Shown here: in pieces, positions 40,702 through 49,172 of the stretch | Position numbering within the stretch: the stretch's first letter is position 1 | How the letters are laid out: every line of letters starts with the position of its first letter | Origin: Pseudomonas sp. GD03919 | Lineage (GTDB): Bacteria; Pseudomonadota; Gammaproteobacteria; Pseudomonadales; Pseudomonadaceae | NCBI RefSeq assembly: GCF_029814935.1 | Contig: NZ_CP104582.1 | Location: 3,162,001 to 3,226,000 of the forward strand | Length of the DNA: 64,000 bases | Reading direction: 5' to 3' | Made by a program: the position numbers and the translations under genes | The notes under the pieces: model-generated | Seen by the model: only the letters and a program-made list of their open reading frames with translations | Told to the model about the DNA's origin: nothing | Databases searched by the model: none

Positions 40702-41805
40702 ATGAACGTCACCTTCGAAGAACGCCCCAGCCCGCACGGCTACCGAATCGGCATCGCCACCCTAGATGCCGAGAAAAGCCTCAACGCATTATCGTTGTCG
40801 ATGATCAAAGCGCTCGACGACCGCCTCAAGGCCTGGGCAGATGATCCAGAGATCACCTGTGTCATGTTGCGCGGCAACGGCCCGAAAGCCTTCTGCGCCG
40901 GCGGCGACGTGGTGCAGCTCGTCCACCAGTGCCGTGAACACCCCGGCGAAGTGCCGCCCCTGGCGCGACGTTTTTTCGCCGACGAATACCGCCTCGACCA
41001 CCGCATCCACACCTACCCAAAACCCTTCATCTGCTGGGCGCACGGTCACGTACTGGGCGGCGGCATGGGCCTGATGCAGGGCGCCGGTATCCGTATCGTC
41101 ACCCCGAGCAGCCACCTGGGCATGCCGGAAATCAATATCGGCCTGTACCCGGATGTCGGCGGCAGCTGGTTCCTCGCTCGCCTGCCGGGGCGCCTGGGTC
41201 TGTTTCTTGGCCTCACCGCCGCCAGCATCAATGCCCGCGATGCGCTGGACCTGAACCTGGCCGACCGTTGCCTGCGCGACGACCAGCAGGACGCCCTGCT
41301 CGAAGGCCTGGTGCAACTGAACTGGCGCGAACAACCCGCGGCGCAGCTGCACAGCCTGCTGCGCGCGCTGGAGAACGAAGCGCGCAGCGAGCTGCCGGCG
41401 GCCCAATGGTTGCCGCGCCGCGAGCGTATCGACGAGTTGCTCGACGTCGCCGACCTGCCCGCCGCCGTTCATGCCATCAGCGCCCTGCAGGCGGATGACG
41501 ACGCCCTGCTCGCCCGCGCCGCCAAGACTCTGGCCCATGGCTGCCCGCTGACCGCGCACCTGGTCTGGGAGCAGATCCGCCGCGCCCGCCATTTGTCGCT
41601 GGCCGAGGTATTTCGCATGGAATACGCCATGAGCCTGAACTGCTGCCGCCACCCGGAATTTCCCGAAGGCGTGCGCGCCCGCCTGATCGACAAGGACCAG
41701 GCGCCGAAGTGGCACTGGCCGGATGTGGCCGCGATCCCAGACGCAGTGGTCGAGGCGCACTTCGCGTCGGTCTGGGAAGGCGAACATCCGTTGTCAGATC
41801 TTTAG
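40702..41805 (+). CDS. 3-hydroxyisobutyryl-CoA hydrolase family protein
   Basis: 367 residues, longer than a hydratase and typical of HIBCH-type hydrolases in the crotonase fold. Segments: KAFCAGGDVVQLVHQC, WAHGHVLGGGMGLMQGAGIRIVTPSSHLGMPEINIGLYPDVGGSWFLARLPG, with the catalytic Glu in MPEINIG and Asp in YPDVGGS. It would release 3-hydroxyisobutyrate and CoA. Its start is 37 bases after the hydratase, beyond a REP. Equivalent to PA0744. Confidence 0.87.
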   Translation: MNVTFEERPSPHGYRIGIATLDAEKSLNALSLSMIKALDDRLKAWADDPEITCVMLRGNGPKAFCAGGDVVQLVHQCREHPGEVPPLARRFFADEYRLDHRIHTYPKPFICWAHGHVLGGGMGLMQGAGIRIVTPSSHLGMPEINIGLYPDVGGSWFLARLPGRLGLFLGLTAASINARDALDLNLADRCLRDDQQDALLEGLVQLNWREQPAAQLHSLLRALENEARSELPAAQWLPRRERIDELLDVADLPAAVHAISALQADDDALLARAAKTLAHGCPLTAHLVWEQIRRARHLSLAEVFRMEYAMSLNCCRHPEFPEGVRARLIDKDQAPKWHWPDVAAIPDAVVEAHFASVWEGEHPLSDL

Positions 41806-41815
41806 CGTACGGATC

Positions 41816-41859
41816 GGTGCGCACAGCGCACCCTACATGTAGCCCGGATGCGCTCCGGG
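41816..41859. repeat. Two adjacent REP units of different families
   Basis: GGTGCGCACAGCGCACCCTA (GTAGGGTGCG family, inverted) at 41816-41836 is followed at once by GTAGCCCGGATGCGCTCCGG (CCCGGATGC family) at 41839-41859. They lie in the gap between the hydrolase and mmsB. Confidence 0.72.
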
Positions 41860-41928
41860 AGAGCTCACAAGCAGTCCTCGAACAATGACAATCGATGCGC
41901 GAAGCGCCCAATAGAAAGGAAAGCTGCC

Positions 41929-42813
41929 ATGACCCAAACCGCCTTTATCGGCCTCGGCCACATGGGCCTGCCCATGGCCCGTAACCTGCTCCGGGCGGGC
42001 TATCCGCTGAAAGTCTTCGACCTGGTGCGCAGCGCCGTCGACACGCTGGCCGGCGAAGGTGCCGTGGCGGCCGATAACGCCACCGACGCCATCGATCAGG
42101 CAAAGGTGGTGATCAGCATGCTGCCGGCCAGACGTCATGTGGAAGGCTTGTACCTGGGCGACGACGGCCTGCTTGCGCGGCTGCCCGCCGGCACGTTGGT
42201 GATCGAGTGCTCGACCATCGCTCCGGAATCCGCGCGCAAGGTGCACGCCGCCGCCCGCGAGCGCGGTATCGCTCTGCTCGATGCACCAGTATCCGGCGGC
42301 ACGGCTGGCGCTGCTGCCGGCACCCTGACCTTCATGGTCGGCGGCGAAGCCCAAGCACTGGAGAAAGCCCGGCCGATCCTCGCCGCCATGGGCAAGAACA
42401 TCTTCCACGCCGGGCCGGACGGCGCCGGCCAGGTGGCCAAGGTGTGCAACAACCAGGTGCTCGCCGTGCAGATGATCGCCACTGCCGAAGCCATGGCCAT
42501 GGGCGTGGCCAACGGCCTGGAGCCGGCCGTGCTGGCGGAGATCATGCGGCAGAGCTCCGGCGGTAACTGGACGCTGGAGAAATACAACCCCTGGCCCGGA
42601 GTAATGGAAAACGCCCCTGCTTCGAAGGGCTACAGCGGTGGCTTCATGGCCGAGCTGATGGCCAAGGACCTCGGCCTGGCCCAGGAAACCGCCAGCCACA
42701 GCGGCAACAGCACACCGATGGGTGCCCTGGCGCTGCAGCTTTATCGCCTACTGCTCAAACAAGGCAAGGGCAAGCAGGATTTCTCGGTGGTGCAGCAGCT
42801 GTTCGTGCAATAA
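41929..42813 (+). CDS. mmsB: 3-hydroxyisobutyrate dehydrogenase
   Basis: 294 residues. NAD-dependent oxidation of 3-hydroxyisobutyrate to methylmalonate semialdehyde. N-terminal Rossmann motif FIGLGHMGLPMARNLL, substrate motif DAPVSGGTAGAAAGTLTFMVGG, and catalytic Lys in GAGQVAKVCNNQVLA. ATG 41929 has AAGGA at 8 bases; the longer upstream frame runs through REP sequence. It completes the valine pathway from isobutyryl-CoA to methylmalonate semialdehyde, with MmsA finishing it. Equivalent to PA0743. Confidence 0.92.
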   Translation: MTQTAFIGLGHMGLPMARNLLRAGYPLKVFDLVRSAVDTLAGEGAVAADNATDAIDQAKVVISMLPARRHVEGLYLGDDGLLARLPAGTLVIECSTIAPESARKVHAAARERGIALLDAPVSGGTAGAAAGTLTFMVGGEAQALEKARPILAAMGKNIFHAGPDGAGQVAKVCNNQVLAVQMIATAEAMAMGVANGLEPAVLAEIMRQSSGGNWTLEKYNPWPGVMENAPASKGYSGGFMAELMAKDLGLAQETASHSGNSTPMGALALQLYRLLLKQGKGKQDFSVVQQLFVQ

Positions 42814-42818
42814 CGCCC

Positions 42819-42917
42819 GTAGGGTGCGCTGCGCGCACCGTGGCGTTTCCCGATAGGGCTGGTGCGCATGGCGCACCCTACGGAGCCGCCCCCATCGTAG
42901 GGTGCGCCGTGCGCACC
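42819..42917. repeat. Cluster of three 21-bp REP units
   Basis: Copies at 42819-42839, 42861-42881 (inverted) and 42897-42917 share GTAGGGTGCG...GCGCACC. They fill the gap between mmsB and the convergent DUF1145 gene and could act as a bidirectional hairpin terminator. Confidence 0.78.
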
Positions 42918-42931
42918 AGGGCCATCGGAGC

Positions 42932-43177
42932 TCAGCGCAGCGTCTGCAAATGCAAAACACCAAACAGCAGCACCTGCAGGCGCTGCCACCACAACAGCGG
43001 CAGGCCCAGCAGGCGCGAGCCGAACAGCACCAGCTCACCCACATGCGCCAGCAGCACCACCAGGGCAGCCCAGTTGACCCAACCGCCAAGCAGGGTGGCG
43101 AAGGGGTAGAACAGATTGAGCAGCGCCACCAGCCAGAACATGGCCAGGGCGCCTTTGGCGAAAGACAGCAGGTTCAT
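42932..43177 (-). CDS. DUF1145 small membrane protein
   Basis: 81 residues with three hydrophobic segments: LAMFWLVALLNLFYPFATLLGG, WAALVVLLAHVGELVLFG and LQVLLFGVLHL. It matches the DUF1145 inner-membrane family, function unknown. ATG 43177 has GGAGG 6 bases upstream; the longer frame to 43318 runs into REP sequence and is rejected. Confidence 0.78.
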   Translation of the reverse strand: MNLLSFAKGALAMFWLVALLNLFYPFATLLGGWVNWAALVVLLAHVGELVLFGSRLLGLPLLWWQRLQVLLFGVLHLQTLR

Positions 43178-43257
43178 CGTGAGCCTCCGAATGGATGAAC
43201 CTGAAGTGTGACCGGGCGGTTGGCAGGAGACCGCCCTTCTTTCGATGGGAACGCCCC

Positions 43258-43422
43258 GTAGGAACCTCGACTCACGGCGAATGGCAAGCACGACGTCAAT
43301 CTTGCCGTACAGCCGCAATCGTTTCGCGCCGGGGCGACGCTCCTACAGCGCGAATGGTGAGATCGTGCCCTGTAGGAGCCGCGCCCCGCGGCGAATGGTA
43401 AACACAACGCCGATCTTGCCGC
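43258..43422. repeat. REP array (GTAGGAGC family) with a direct duplication
   Basis: Blocks starting GTAGGAACCTCGACTCACGG (43258) and GTAGGAGCCGCGCCCCGCGG (from about 43372) each continue with GCGAATGGYAARCACRACG and end with ATCTTGCCG, so they are direct repeats about 114 bp apart. Between them lies an inverted REP ending CGCTCCTACAG. They fill the 43178-43435 gap; no gene is seen there. Confidence 0.65.
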
Positions 43423-43435
43423 TTCGCACCGAGGG

Positions 43436-45223
43436 CTAACGCAGGGTCAGTCCGAACGCCTCGTCGCTGAAGTCGAAGCAATTGAGAAAACGACGAATCT
43501 CCAGCAGGTTGCCGTCGACCTTCACATCGCCGAGCAGCGCGCCCTTGACCAGGCCACCCTCACCGGTCAGCAGGGTTTCCATGAAACGCTTGTCCATGCT
43601 CAGGCGCAGAGCAGTGCCCTCGGGAATGCCCTTGTGCAGTTGCGCGACACCGCGCCGGACCTCCAGCGCCCACTGTTCGTCCACGTCGGGGAAGCTGAAG
43701 CCCAGGGTCAGCTCGATATCGCCGGCCTTCTCCGGGTCGACACGGGTCACCCAGTTCTGCAGGAAACTCTGCGGGGTGAAGCTGCGCACCATGTCCGGCG
43801 AGAGGAACACCTTGCGCATCTCCACCGAGCGCTGGCGAATGGCGTCGCCGTCGAGCTTGCCCTCCAACTCCATGGCACTCATCAGGTACCAGTTGCGCCA
43901 GTTGATGTTCATGCTGGCGTAACCCAGCTTGCGAAAGCTGCGCGCCTTGATTTCGCGCGCCAGCTTGTCGTCGTGGTCGACGCGGATGGCGTAGCCGGCC
44001 AGCTCGGCGGCCCACTGATAGTCGCCCTTCAGATAGGCGTTGCCGGCCTCCAGCAGCAGTTTTTCACGACCACCGGCCAGGGCGATCAGGCGCTCGGCCT
44101 GCTGCTTGGGCGGGGTCGGGTCGAGAGCCACCGGATCGCCCTGGAACCAGCCCAGATAGCCGTTGTAGATCTGCCGCACGCTGTGTTTCACCGTGCCGTA
44201 ATACTCACGCAGGTAGGGCGTGTAACCGGCCAGGTGCGGCGGCAGTTTGACTTTCTCTACCAGTTCGTCGGGCGTCAGGCCCTTGTTCATCCAGCGCACG
44301 GTCTGGTCGTGGATATAGGCGATGCCATCGCGAGTCATGCGCAGCACCTCCTCGACCTTGTCCTGGCCGCTGACGGGCCGACCATGCAGCGGCACCATGT
44401 ACTCGGCCTGATAGGCGCGCAGCTTGTCCAGGCTCTCGACCCACTGCACCGGGTCGCGGAATTTGGTGCCACGCAGCGTGTGGATGTTCGGAAGGGTCGG
44501 CCCCTGATCGACCTCGGCACTGATCAGCACGCGATTGTCCGGCAAATACAGGATGATCTCGTCCGGTGCCTCGCTCGGCACATGTAAAAACTGCACGTCG
44601 AGGCCGGCGATAGTGGTATCCAGGCGCTCGCCGAAGGTCACGGTCGGCGCGATGAAGGACGACGGCTCGGGCTTGGCCAGCGGGCCGATGCCACCGTTCA
44701 TGCCCTCCTGATCGCTGGCCGGCAGGAAGGAACCGAAGCTGTATGCCGAACGTACGCCGAGGATCGGCCCGACCAGCGCGCCCTGCGCCACCACGTTCTG
44801 CAGCAGGGTCTCGTGGGCGTAGATCTGTACCTCGCCGCGCTCCACCTGCTCGCGGCTGACGAACGCCTGCACGCCGCTGATGTGATCCGGGTGGAAGTGG
44901 GTGTAGACCACGGCCTTGACCGGCTTGTCGGTGAGCTTGCGGAACTCGGCCATGATCTTGCGCGATTCGCTCACCGACTCGCCGGTGTCGACGATGATCA
45001 GCCCCTGCGGCGCCTCGATCATCACCACGTTGCCCAGTTGCCAACCGACCGCCGAATAGACGTTGTCGGCGACACGATAGACCTGCTGGGCGAACACCTT
45101 GGTGTGGGCAGCCAGTTCGGCGTTGATGCTGGGTTCGATACGCTCGGCCGGCAGCTCGGCATAGGCGCTCAATGGCAGGGCGGCAGCCAGCAGCAGGCCG
45201 CTGAAGCGAGAGAATGGGCTCAT
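43436..45223 (-). CDS. Alkyl sulfatase, SdsA1/Pisa1 family
   Basis: 595 residues from ATG 45223 with a signal peptide (FSGLLLAAALPLSAYA), so secreted to the periplasm or beyond. The metallo-beta-lactamase domain has THFHPDHISGVQAF (HxHxDH, two zinc) and further ligands in EVDQG and VPLHGRPV. A central dimerisation domain and a C-terminal SCP2-like domain (QFLNCFDF region) follow, the three-domain layout of SdsA1. It hydrolyses primary (SDS) or secondary alkyl sulfates. Divergent from a LysR gene, as sdsA1-sdsB1 are in P. aeruginosa. Confidence 0.88.
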   Translation of the reverse strand: MSPFSRFSGLLLAAALPLSAYAELPAERIEPSINAELAAHTKVFAQQVYRVADNVYSAVGWQLGNVVMIEAPQGLIIVDTGESVSESRKIMAEFRKLTDKPVKAVVYTHFHPDHISGVQAFVSREQVERGEVQIYAHETLLQNVVAQGALVGPILGVRSAYSFGSFLPASDQEGMNGGIGPLAKPEPSSFIAPTVTFGERLDTTIAGLDVQFLHVPSEAPDEIILYLPDNRVLISAEVDQGPTLPNIHTLRGTKFRDPVQWVESLDKLRAYQAEYMVPLHGRPVSGQDKVEEVLRMTRDGIAYIHDQTVRWMNKGLTPDELVEKVKLPPHLAGYTPYLREYYGTVKHSVRQIYNGYLGWFQGDPVALDPTPPKQQAERLIALAGGREKLLLEAGNAYLKGDYQWAAELAGYAIRVDHDDKLAREIKARSFRKLGYASMNINWRNWYLMSAMELEGKLDGDAIRQRSVEMRKVFLSPDMVRSFTPQSFLQNWVTRVDPEKAGDIELTLGFSFPDVDEQWALEVRRGVAQLHKGIPEGTALRLSMDKRFMETLLTGEGGLVKGALLGDVKVDGNLLEIRRFLNCFDFSDEAFGLTLR

Positions 45224-45279
45224 GGTATTGGAAGGTCTTGTTGTTGGAGTGCTGGCAGGTTGGCAAAGGCCGTCCGATA

Positions 45280-45297
45280 ATTCCAATGCATTCGAAT
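45280..45297. promoter_or_regulatory. Candidate LysR operator between sulfatase and LysR genes
   Basis: ATTCCAATGCATTCGAAT is an 18-bp palindrome with one mismatched pair. It lies 24 bases before the LysR ATG and 57 bases before the sulfatase ATG, in the only 97 bp between the divergent genes. LysR sites usually have such interrupted dyads. Its role is inferred. Confidence 0.6.
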
Positions 45298-45320
45298 AGA
45301 CCAGTTAATGCAGGAAGCGC

Positions 45321-46241
45321 ATGAACGATCTACGCCAACTCCGCCACTTCGTCGCCCTCGCCGAACACCAACATTTCGCCCGCGCGGCAGCGGCCGTGCA
45401 CCTCAGCCAGCCGGCGCTGAGCCGTAGCATCCAGGCGCTGGAGAGCCAGTTGGACTGCACCCTGGTGGATCGCCACAGCCGCGGCGTCAGCCTCACCGCC
45501 CATGGCCATCTGGTACTGGAACATGCACGTCGCCTGCTGGCCGGCAGCCTGGCGCTGAGCAACGCGGTCAATCAGCTGGGCAATCTGGAGGCTGGCGAAT
45601 TGCGTCTCGGCGCCGGCCCCTACCCGGCCGCGCGGCTGATACCGCAGGCGCTGGGGCAGTTGCTGCAACACTACCCGCAGGTGCAGGTGAAACTGGACAT
45701 CGCCAACTGGCTGGAACTGCGCGACAGCCTGCTGGACTCGACCATCGAGCTGTTCGTCGCCGATATCCGTGAATTGCAGGACGACGCTCAGTTGCGCATC
45801 GAACCGCTGCGCGTGCATCAGGGCGTGCTGTTCTGCCGCCCGGCTCATCCGCTGCTGCAGCGGCGCAACCTGCAACTGCGCGACCTGCTCGACTTCCCTC
45901 TCGCCGGCACACAGCTGCCACAGGTGGTCGAACGCAGCCTGGGGCAGGCCAGCGGGCGAGCGCAGCCGTTGAGCGTGCAATGCGACAACTTCCTGGTACT
46001 CAAGCGCCTGGTGGCCGACAGCGATGTGCTGAGCATGGCGCCCTGGGACGTGATCGCCGACGAAGTCGATAGCGGTCAGCTAGCCCTGCTGCCGCTGCTG
46101 CCTCAGGGCCTGCATCAGCATTCGGCCTATGGCCTGGTCAGCCGTGCCGGCCACAGCCTGTCGCCCGCGGCGCAGGCCATGGTTACAGCGATTCGCTTGG
46201 TGGATGAACAGACGCCGCGCGCTGGGCACGCGGCGGATTAA
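45321..46241 (+). CDS. LysR-family regulator, SdsB1-like
   Basis: 306 residues. N-terminal winged HTH (LRQLRHFVALAEHQHFARAAAAVHLSQPALSRSIQALESQL) and a C-terminal co-inducer domain. It probably activates the divergent alkylsulfatase in response to an alkyl sulfate or alcohol, by analogy with SdsB1. GGAAGCGC lies before the ATG. A palindromic site sits just upstream and would allow autoregulation. Confidence 0.85.
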   Translation: MNDLRQLRHFVALAEHQHFARAAAAVHLSQPALSRSIQALESQLDCTLVDRHSRGVSLTAHGHLVLEHARRLLAGSLALSNAVNQLGNLEAGELRLGAGPYPAARLIPQALGQLLQHYPQVQVKLDIANWLELRDSLLDSTIELFVADIRELQDDAQLRIEPLRVHQGVLFCRPAHPLLQRRNLQLRDLLDFPLAGTQLPQVVERSLGQASGRAQPLSVQCDNFLVLKRLVADSDVLSMAPWDVIADEVDSGQLALLPLLPQGLHQHSAYGLVSRAGHSLSPAAQAMVTAIRLVDEQTPRAGHAAD

Positions 46242-46249
46242 GGGGAGGC

Positions 46250-46672
46250 TTACCAGCGGCGCTCGCCGCTACGACGATGTTCGTTATTGCTGCGCCCGTT
46301 GGAGAAACGATGCTGCGTGTTGCGGCCTGCCTCCCAGCCGCGCTGAATCTGCCCGCTACGATGCTCCTGACGACGCTGGTCGCGGCGATAGTCATGTCGC
46401 GGCTGCTGGTGCTTGTAGCCGTCGCGATACCGGTGATCGTGGCCGTAGTGATGACGCGGCGGCGGCGCCGGAACGTAGCGCGGGGGCGCCGGGTAGTAGG
46501 TATGCCGACGCTCCTCGTAGTAGTAGCGTGGCGGCGGGTTGTAATCGCGCCGATAGCCGTCGTAGTACCGGTAGCCATGGCCGTGGTGATAACCACGGTC
46601 GTAGCCTTCGCCATAAACGGCGCAACCGGAAAGCAGCAAGAGCAACGCGGAAAACAGCATCTTGTAGGGCAT
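46250..46672 (-). CDS. Tyr/Arg/His-rich lipoprotein of unknown function
   Basis: 140 residues. Lipobox FSALLLLLSGC, Ala at +2, so outer-membrane directed. The mature part is extremely rich in Tyr, Arg, His, Pro and Gly (GYHHGHGYRYYDGYRRDYNPPPRYYYEERRH) and likely disordered. An AGGAGG 5 bases before the ATG is near perfect, which argues that it is a real gene despite low complexity. It could bind metal, nucleic acid or polysaccharide; none of these is shown. I do not recognise the family. Confidence 0.65.
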   Translation of the reverse strand: MPYKMLFSALLLLLSGCAVYGEGYDRGYHHGHGYRYYDGYRRDYNPPPRYYYEERRHTYYPAPPRYVPAPPPRHHYGHDHRYRDGYKHQQPRHDYRRDQRRQEHRSGQIQRGWEAGRNTQHRFSNGRSNNEHRRSGERRW

Positions 46673-46915
46673 GGCGGCCTCCTGTGACCGCTGGGTCGAC
46701 GCCGACCGATGTCGGCCTCCGGGACGGTGATCCCTGACGCATCAGACAGCGCGCCCGCAACAGGTGCGATTCACTTCGTCGGCTGTGACCGACGGCGCAA
46801 AACCACAAGAGCACAGGACAATTGTCCTGTCGCTGGCATGGCATTCGCTTGCTCAGCGCCGCGGAAAGCCGATCCATGCACAGGATCGTCAGTGGTAGCG
46901 AATCGTAATGGCCGA

Positions 46916-47186
46916 CTAGGGTCTGTTGCTGTTTCGCGCACGGCCGCGACGGAGCCAGTTTTTGCGTGGGGCTAGGCGCGAGACGCGAAGTTTGGTCGCC
47001 CAAATGAGCCGTCGAGTAACGACGTACCACGCAAAAACTGGCCCGTCCCTTCGGGTTGCGCGGCAAATTGCGCCATGCGTCGTTGCGGGATTTGGCAAGG
47101 GAACGACCATTACCTGCATCCCGCGCCTCGCGTGGCGCAATTTGGCGCAGCAACGCGGCTCGCGTCGAAACGGCAACAGACCCTAG
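46916..47186. mobile_element. 271-bp non-coding element with terminal inverted repeats
   Basis: The left end CTAGGGTCTGTTGCTGTTTC and the right end GAAACGGCAACAGACCCTAG are inverted, with one mismatch in about 21 bp. The outermost CTAG/TA could be a target duplication typical of IS5- or IS630-like transposition. No transposase frame is inside. It also has inner short repeats (ACTGGCCCGTCCC, CAAATTGCGCCATGC/GTGGCGCAATTTGGCGC). A solo end is at 5193-5218. It lies in the 46673-47499 gap. Confidence 0.6.
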
Positions 47187-47287
47187 GTTCAGAGGCAGAT
47201 TATTTCACTGGCAAAACGGGAGGAGTCCATATACGGATGCAATCCGGGAAAACCAGCCACCCGGTTAAATGTCGATACACCCAACCT

Positions 47288-47355
47288 GTGGGAGCGGCGC
47301 CCCGCCGCGAACCTGCCTGACGCGGGCGCGCAAAGCTTCGTCCCGGGGCTCCTAC
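47288..47355. repeat. Degenerate REP pair
   Basis: GTGGGAGCGGCGCCCCGCCG facing CCCGGGGCTCCTAC across about 28 bases, the GTAGGAGC family. A partial CCCGGATGC unit is just upstream (47232-47250). The rest of the 46673-47499 gap shows no gene; the minus-strand frame at 46392-47153 is a shadow across these repeats. Confidence 0.65.
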
Positions 47356-47499
47356 GCAAGGCTGCCTTGCTCGCCTTGCCGGATTGGCATACCCCCAACT
47401 TTCATCCGCCCCACATACAGCACCGATCATGATCACAACTGGCGCTATCCACTTCCGGCAAGCTAGCATCACGCCATTAGCCCGCTCCCGGATTCACCC

Positions 47500-48966
47500 A
47501 TGTCCCTGCGCCCCAAACGGCACACGCAAGCCTCGTTGGTCTTACTGCTCCTGTTCCTGCTTGGCAGCGGCTTTCTCACCACCTCGCTGCTGAGCTACTA
47601 CGCCTCGCGCGACTCGATCCGCGACAGCATCATCAACACCGAACTGCCGCTGACCTCCGACACCGTCTATTCGGAAATCCAGAAGAACCTGGTGCGCCCC
47701 ATCCTTATCTCCTCGATGATGGCCCGCGACACCTTCCTGCGTGACTGGGTGCTGGCCGGCGAACAGGACACCGGGCAGATGACCCGCTACCTGCGTGAAG
47801 TGCAGGAGCACTACGGCGCCTTCACCAGCTTCTTCGTCTCCGACAAGACCAGCACCTACTACCAGGCCAGGGGCGTGCTCAAGCAGGTCAAGCCGGAAGA
47901 GCCGCGCGATGTCTGGTACTACCGCGTACGCGGCCTCAAGGAACCCTACGAGATCAACGTCGACGTCGACCTGGCCAACGCCGACCGCCTGACCATCTTC
48001 ATCAACTACAAGGTGCTCGACTACGACGGCAGCTTCATCGGCGCCACTGGCGTCGGTCTGGCCGTCGATGCCGTGGTCAAGCTGATCGACGAATACCAGG
48101 CGCGCTACGAACGCAGCGTCTATTTCGTCGACACCAGCGGGCGCATCACCCTCACTGGCGCCCAAGGCGGACCAATGGGCGCCCAGGTCGGTGATTCACT
48201 GGCCGACGTGCCCGGCCTCGACGGCCTGATGGAAAAACTGCCCACGCCGCAAAGCGGTCAGTTCGAATACCAGGAACGGGGCCGCGAGCACTTCCTCAAC
48301 GTGCGCTACATCCCCGAGCTGGAGTGGTATCTGTTCGTCGACAAGCAGGACAAGGCCCTGGCCGGCATCCGCCAGGGGCTCTACATCAACCTGCTGCTGT
48401 GCCTGCTGGTCACCGCCATCGTGCTGACCCTGGTGAGCCTGGCGATTCGGCGCTATCAGCAGCGCATCGCCGCCCTGGCCACCACCGACAGCCTCACCGA
48501 CCTGCCCAACCGCCGTGGCTTCGACATCCTCGCCGAACAGGCGCTGCAGGAGGCGCAACGCGACAGCAGCCCGCTGTGCGCCGTGCTGCTGGATCTGGAC
48601 AACTTCAAGCTGATCAACGACCAGCACGGTCATCTGGCCGGCGACCAGGTGCTGCACGACTTCGCCCAGCAACTGCGTGGCACGCTACGCCAGTCCGACA
48701 TTCTCTGCCGCTGGGGTGGCGAGGAATTCATCCTGCTGCTGAAGAACACTGACCGCCAGGCTGCCCACGACCTGGCCGAGAAACTGCGCCAGCACTGCGC
48801 CGAACAGCGCTATGAAGTCGAAGGCCAGAGCCTGCAAGTCACCGTCAGCCTTGGCCTCAGCCAGTGGCACGCTGGCGAGAGCCTGCACACCCTGCTCGGC
48901 CGCACCGACCGCGCGCTGTACCGCGCCAAGCAGGCCGGGCGCGACCGCGTCTGCGTCGACAACTGA
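47500..48966 (+). CDS. Membrane diguanylate cyclase with dCACHE-type sensor
   Basis: 488 residues. First membrane helix at 10-32 (ASLVLLLLFLLGSGFLTTSLL), a periplasmic sensor of about 250 residues resembling double CACHE (FTSFFVSDKTSTYYQARG, VWYYRVRG, DYDGSFIGATGVGLAVDAVVKLI), a second helix (GLYINLLLCLLVTAIVLTLVSLAI), then GGDEF. The active-site loop RWGGEEFILLL (GGEEF, about residues 406-410) is intact, so c-di-GMP synthesis is expected; an RxxD inhibitory site is not obvious. The ligand is unknown. Overlaps the CWC gene by one base. Confidence 0.88.
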   Translation: MSLRPKRHTQASLVLLLLFLLGSGFLTTSLLSYYASRDSIRDSIINTELPLTSDTVYSEIQKNLVRPILISSMMARDTFLRDWVLAGEQDTGQMTRYLREVQEHYGAFTSFFVSDKTSTYYQARGVLKQVKPEEPRDVWYYRVRGLKEPYEINVDVDLANADRLTIFINYKVLDYDGSFIGATGVGLAVDAVVKLIDEYQARYERSVYFVDTSGRITLTGAQGGPMGAQVGDSLADVPGLDGLMEKLPTPQSGQFEYQERGREHFLNVRYIPELEWYLFVDKQDKALAGIRQGLYINLLLCLLVTAIVLTLVSLAIRRYQQRIAALATTDSLTDLPNRRGFDILAEQALQEAQRDSSPLCAVLLDLDNFKLINDQHGHLAGDQVLHDFAQQLRGTLRQSDILCRWGGEEFILLLKNTDRQAAHDLAEKLRQHCAEQRYEVEGQSLQVTVSLGLSQWHAGESLHTLLGRTDRALYRAKQAGRDRVCVDN

Positions 48967-49169
48967 TGGACACGCAACACTGCCCGCTATGCGGCAAGAG
49001 CAACCAGTGCAGCGTCGCCGCCGGGCGTGACGAACCCTGCTGGTGCTTCGACGCGCAGATCGACCCTGCCGCGCTGGAGCGCCTGACACCCGAGCAACGT
49101 GACCAGGCCTGCCTGTGCCCAACCTGCGCTGGTACGCTGAAAGCCACTGAGCCCCGCGAGCGCGATTGA
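48966..49169 (+). CDS. Cysteine-rich CWC family protein
   Basis: 67 residues: MDTQHCPLCGKSNQCSVAAG, then DEPCWCFDAQIDP, and DQACLCPTCAGTL. Eight or nine cysteines in CxxC and CWC patterns imply zinc binding. It overlaps the cyclase stop (TGATG) and the pseudouridine synthase starts 4 bases after it. This small gene is usually found beside an RsuA-like synthase; function unknown. Confidence 0.82.
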   Translation: MDTQHCPLCGKSNQCSVAAGRDEPCWCFDAQIDPAALERLTPEQRDQACLCPTCAGTLKATEPRERD

Positions 49170-49172
49170 GCC

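Noticed and set aside
46392..47153. 253-residue minus-strand frame
   Set aside because: Starts inside the 271-bp element and ends inside the Tyr/Arg-rich lipoprotein gene in another frame; no domain.
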